Of a DNA stretch of 64,000 nt, positions 60,943 to 64,000 are shown one piece after another. The notes beneath the pieces are model-generated. The model did not search any database. It was given only the letters and a program-made list of their open reading frames with translations, and had not been told where the DNA came from. How positions within the stretch are numbered: position 1 is the first letter of the stretch; every line of letters starts with the position of its first letter. A program made the translations under genes and the position numbers. Origin of the DNA: Mycobacterium sp. 852002-51163_SCH5372311 (GTDB taxonomy: Bacteria > Actinomycetota > Actinomycetes > Mycobacteriales > Mycobacteriaceae); the NCBI RefSeq assembly GCF_001667115.1, contig NZ_LZIJ01000188.1, positions 1 through 64,000 on the forward strand, given 5' to 3'.

Positions 60943-63102
60943 ATGGCGGACAGAGCGGGTGCTTCCCAGGGAGCGGGAGCTGCTCCCACTGCGGACAGCC
61001 CAGCGGGCGTTCGCAACGTGGTTCTGGTGGGGCCCTCGGGGGGCGGCAAGACGACCCTTGTCGAGGCCTTGCTGGTCGCGGCCGGTGTGCTGAACCGCCC
61101 CGGTTCGGTCACCGAGGGCACCACGGTCTGCGACTTCGACGACGCCGAGATCCGGCAACAGCGTTCGGTCGGGCTCGCGGTGGCCTCGCTGTCGCATGAC
61201 GGCACCAAGATCAACCTCGTCGACACCCCCGGGTACGCCGACTTCGTCGGTGAGCTGCGGGCCGGGCTGCGCGCCGCGGATTGCGCGCTGTTCGTCATCG
61301 CCGCCAACGAAGGAGTCGACGAGCCGACCAAATCCCTGTGGCAGGAATGCAGCCAGGTAGGCATGCCCCGCGCGGTGGTGATCACCAAGCTCGACCACGC
61401 CCGCGCGAATTACGCCGAGGCGCTGGACGCGGCGCAGGACGCCTTCGGCGACAAAGTCTTACCCCTCTATCTGCCGACCTCCCAAACCAACCCCGACGGC
61501 CTGATCGGACTGCTGTCGCAGACCCGCTACACGTATTCGGGCGGCAAGCGGACCGTGGGCCCGCCGGACCCCGCGGATGCCGACCGCATCGAAGAGGCCC
61601 GCGGCACCCTGATCGAAGGGATCATCGAGGAATCCGAGGACGAGTCGCTGATGGAGCGCTACCTCGGCGGCGAAACCATCGACGAATCGGTGCTCATCGA
61701 AGACTTGGAGAGGGCCGTTGCCCGTGGTTCGTTCTTCCCCGTCATTCCGGTATGCAGCGGCACCGGTGTCGGCACTCTGGAACTGCTCGAGGTGGCCACC
61801 CGCGGCTTCCCCTCGCCGATGGAACATCCGCTGCCGGAGGTCTTTACGCCGGCGGGCGCTACGCATGCCGAGCTGGCCTGTGACCCGGGTGCGCCATTGC
61901 TGGCAGAGGTGGTGAAGACGACGTCGGATCCCTACGTCGGCAGGGTCAGTCTGGTCCGGGTGTTCTCCGGGACCATCAGGCCCGACGCGACGGTTCACGT
62001 GTCGGGCCATTTTGCGTCGTTCTTCGGAGGATCCAACGGCTCGGGCAGCACCCACCCCGACCACGACGAAGACGAACGCATCGGCGTCCTGTCCTTCCCG
62101 CTCGGCAAGCAGCAACGCCCCGCACCTGCCGTGGTGGCCGGCGACATCTGCGCGATCGGCAAGCTGAGCCGGGCCGAAACCGGTGACACGCTGTCCGACA
62201 AGTCCGAGCCCTTGGTGCTGAAGCCCTGGACCATGCCCGAGCCGCTGCTGCCGGTCGCCATTCAGGCCCACGCCAAGGCCGACGAGGACAAGCTGTCGGT
62301 CGGCTTGGGCCGGTTGGCCGCCGAAGATCCGACGCTGCGGATCGAGCAGAACCAGGAAACGCACCAGATCGTGCTGTGGTGCATGGGTGAAGCCCATGCC
62401 GGGGTAGTGCTCGACGCGCTCGCCAACCGCTACGGGGTAAGCGTGGACACGGTGGACCTTCGGGTTCCGTTGCGAGAAACCTTCGCGGGCAAGGCAAAAG
62501 GCCACGGCCGCCACATCAAGCAGTCCGGTGGTCATGGCCAGTACGGAGTCTGCGACATCGAGGTGGAGCCGCTGCCGGAGGGTTCCGGATTCGAGTTCGT
62601 CGACAAGGTGGTCGGCGGGGCGGTGCCGCGCAACTACATCCCCAGCGTGGAAAAGGGCATTCGCGCGCAGATGGAGAAGGGGGTACACGCCGGCTACCCG
62701 GTGGTCGACCTGCGCGTCACGCTGTTCGACGGCAAGGCCCACAGCGTCGACTCCTCGGACTTCGCGTTCCAGATGGCCGGCGCGCTGGCACTGCGGGAGG
62801 CTGCCGCCGCGACGAAGGTTGTCCTGCTGGAGCCGATCGACGAGATCTCGGTGCTGGTTCCCGACGACTACGTCGGCGCGGTCATGGGTGACCTGTCCAG
62901 TCGTCGCGGCCGGGTGCTCGGCACCGAGACCGCCGGCCACGAGCGCACGGTGGTGAAGGCCGAAGTGCCTCAGGTCGAGTTGACCCGGTACGCCATCGAC
63001 TTGCGCTCACTGGCGCACGGGGCCGCGTCGTTCACCCGTTCGTTCGTCCGCTATGAGCCGATGCCGGAGTCCGCCGCGGCGAAGGTGAAAAGCACTGCGT
63101 GA
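60943..63102 (+). CDS. fusA2: elongation factor G2 (EF-G paralogue)
   Basis: A 719-residue EF-G-like GTPase, comparable to Rv0120c (714). G-domain motifs: VLVGPSGGGKTTLVEALLVA (the P-loop GPSGGGKTT differs from EF-G's GHIDAGKTT), LVDTPGYADFVGELRAGLRA, and VVITKLDHARANY for guanine binding. Domains II-V follow, with GHGRHIKQSGGHGQYGVCDI in domain IV and VLVPDDYVGAVMGDLSSRRG in domain V. EF-G2 of M. smegmatis is reported not to support normal translation, so a specialised or regulatory role is likely. TGGAGGACAGCC precedes the ATG at 60943. A small hairpin (GGGCG-CAATT-CGCCC) follows the stop. Confidence 0.95.
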   Translation: MADRAGASQGAGAAPTADSPAGVRNVVLVGPSGGGKTTLVEALLVAAGVLNRPGSVTEGTTVCDFDDAEIRQQRSVGLAVASLSHDGTKINLVDTPGYADFVGELRAGLRAADCALFVIAANEGVDEPTKSLWQECSQVGMPRAVVITKLDHARANYAEALDAAQDAFGDKVLPLYLPTSQTNPDGLIGLLSQTRYTYSGGKRTVGPPDPADADRIEEARGTLIEGIIEESEDESLMERYLGGETIDESVLIEDLERAVARGSFFPVIPVCSGTGVGTLELLEVATRGFPSPMEHPLPEVFTPAGATHAELACDPGAPLLAEVVKTTSDPYVGRVSLVRVFSGTIRPDATVHVSGHFASFFGGSNGSGSTHPDHDEDERIGVLSFPLGKQQRPAPAVVAGDICAIGKLSRAETGDTLSDKSEPLVLKPWTMPEPLLPVAIQAHAKADEDKLSVGLGRLAAEDPTLRIEQNQETHQIVLWCMGEAHAGVVLDALANRYGVSVDTVDLRVPLRETFAGKAKGHGRHIKQSGGHGQYGVCDIEVEPLPEGSGFEFVDKVVGGAVPRNYIPSVEKGIRAQMEKGVHAGYPVVDLRVTLFDGKAHSVDSSDFAFQMAGALALREAAAATKVVLLEPIDEISVLVPDDYVGAVMGDLSSRRGRVLGTETAGHERTVVKAEVPQVELTRYAIDLRSLAHGAASFTRSFVRYEPMPESAAAKVKSTA

Positions 63103-63119
63103 GGGCGCAATTCGCCCGC

Positions 63120-64000
63120 TCATACCGACCGGAACTGCTCGGCGACGGCACGTCGGTCCAGTGAGCCTTTGGCCGTGTGCGGCAATTCGCTGACCTCCTG
63201 GAAGCTGGCCGGCACCTCGAAGGGCGCCAGCCGATCGCGGCAGAACTCGGCGAGCTCGGCGGGCGCCGGCGCGGGCGATACGCGCGGCACAACCACTGCT
63301 GCCACGGTCTCCCCGTACATCTTGTCCGGCATACCGAAGACCGCTACCTCCAACACATTTGGATGACAGGCCAGCACACCCTCGACGCGTTCGGGCGAGA
63401 TTTTCTCGCCGCCGCGGTTGATCAGTTCTTTGATCCTTCCGCGGATGCTCAGGTCGCCGGCCGCCGACAGCGTCCCCAGGTCGCCGGTGCGCAGCCATCC
63501 GTCGGTGAAGTTGGCGGCGGTTATCTCCGGATCGCCGAGATAGCCGCGCACTACCGTGGGGCCGCGCAACCAGACTTCTCCGACGGCGTCCACAGGCAGC
63601 GGGTTCCCGTCCGGCCCGGCGATACGGATCTGCGGGCCGGTGGACCTGCCGACCAGACCAGTTGCCCCAGAAGAACTTTCGTTCTGATCGATGCGGGTGG
63701 TGGTCACTTGGTGGGTGGCCTCGGTCATCCCGAACGCGCACACCACCGGCGCCGAAAACTCGTCGTGCAACGCTTGCGCGGTTTCCGGTGTGAGTGGCGC
63801 ACTGCAACTGCGGATGAAGCGCAGCGCGGCTCTCCCATTCGGTGATGAATCGCTGCCGGCCCGCTCCAACAGGATCTGGTGAATCGTGGGCACCGCGGTG
63901 TACCAGGTGGCTCCGACCGCGTCGACGTCGTCCCAGAACGTGTGGGCCGAGAACCGCCCCCCGGCGGGCAGCAACACCGTCCCCCCGGATGCGAGGCTGG
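63120..64000 (-). CDS. fadD7: acyl-CoA/acyl-AMP ligase FadD7, C-terminal part (cut by the window)
   Basis: The C-terminal 293 codons of an adenylate-forming enzyme; the gene continues beyond the right edge, so the start is not visible. Present motifs are TWYTAVPTIHQILL, the acyl-adenylate motif CAFGMTEATHQVTT, GEVWLRGPTVVRGYLGDPEI, the hinge motif DGWLRTGDLG with the following RIKELINRGGEKISPERVE, and the terminal KGSLDRR with the catalytic Lys. It should activate a fatty or carboxylic acid with ATP to the CoA thioester. It converges on fusA2 (17-bp gap) as Rv0119 does. Confidence 0.9.
   Translation of the reverse strand, partial: SLASGGTVLLPAGGRFSAHTFWDDVDAVGATWYTAVPTIHQILLERAGSDSSPNGRAALRFIRSCSAPLTPETAQALHDEFSAPVVCAFGMTEATHQVTTTRIDQNESSSGATGLVGRSTGPQIRIAGPDGNPLPVDAVGEVWLRGPTVVRGYLGDPEITAANFTDGWLRTGDLGTLSAAGDLSIRGRIKELINRGGEKISPERVEGVLACHPNVLEVAVFGMPDKMYGETVAAVVVPRVSPAPAPAELAEFCRDRLAPFEVPASFQEVSELPHTAKGSLDRRAVAEQFRSV

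Noticed and set aside
61459..62940. Minus-strand open frame of 493 codons inside fusA2
   Set aside because: It is the antisense of a well-conserved EF-G2 gene, has biased composition and no recognisable motif.
63103..63117. Small hairpin GGGCG-CAATT-CGCCC between fusA2 and fadD7
   Set aside because: Five-base-pair stem with no T-run; could help termination but is too weak to list as a terminator.

Overview
The window is high-GC chromosomal DNA from a Mycobacterium, most likely a slow grower outside the tuberculosis complex. The evidence is a PE-PPE protein, antigen 85C (fbpC), CYP138, MptpB (ptbB), the F420-dependent enzyme Fgd2, the treS-mak maltokinase pathway with a MIRU-type repeat between the two genes, and EF-G2. 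From about 18.6 kb to the right end the genes follow, in reverse, the M. tuberculosis order from Rv0160c down to Rv0119 (PE4, Rv0158, Rv0157A, pntB/Ab/Aa, fadE2, ptbB, Rv0148, Rv0147, Rv0146, Rv0144, Rv0142-Rv0138, msrA, cyp138, Rv0135c, Rv0133, fgd2, fadE1, htdZ, fbpC, mak, treS, pepA, Rv0121c, fusA2, fadD7). Those locus assignments come from remembered sequences and were not searched.

Layout. 1-230: start of a DUF222/HNH (13E12-type) gene. 0.36-14.2 kb: an accessory catabolic-looking block with hydrolase, SDR, SnoaL-like, HpcH/HpaI aldolase, alcohol dehydrogenase, P450, two poorly known proteins, CoA-transferase, acyl-CoA dehydrogenase, luciferase-like F420 enzyme, two thioesterases, an SMP-30 lactonase-like protein and a TetR regulator. 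The same gapped motif, TGACACTT-N10-TTGTAA, lies ahead of three separate transcription units of this block, which suggests one regulon. 14.3-18.5 kb: a three-gene oxidoreductase operon (GlcD-like, FabG3-like SDR, DapB-like) divergent from an alpha/beta hydrolase. 18.6-31 kb: conserved core with PE-PPE, transhydrogenase, fadE2-ptbB, SDR, ALDH and methyltransferase. 31-40 kb: pirin, Dps and DNA glycosylase, then Rv0142-Rv0135c homologues. 40-45 kb: an insertion holding a Mop protein, an LLM enzyme with an SRPBCC protein, and an acyl desaturase with its ferredoxin reductase under a divergent DesT/FabR-like TetR. 45-55 kb: GNAT, fgd2, fadE1, htdZ, a secreted DUF4232 protein, a phosphodiesterase, a MarR-ABC exporter unit and fbpC. 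54.4-64 kb: the pepA-treS-mak-DUF1275 series, then Rv0121c, fusA2 and the 3' part of fadD7.

The intergenic DNA is unusually structured. I find four families of short palindromic dispersed elements: A, 58 bp, 4 copies; B, 63 bp, 2 copies; C, about 90-110 bp, 3 copies; D, about 80-90 bp, 2 copies. There is also a 27-bp minisatellite, a MIRU, two strong hairpin terminators and several clear operator palindromes: paired GGTAC-N6-GTACC at cyp138, and GTTCAC-ATA-GTGAAC at the desaturase regulator. No tRNA, rRNA, insertion sequence or CRISPR array was seen.
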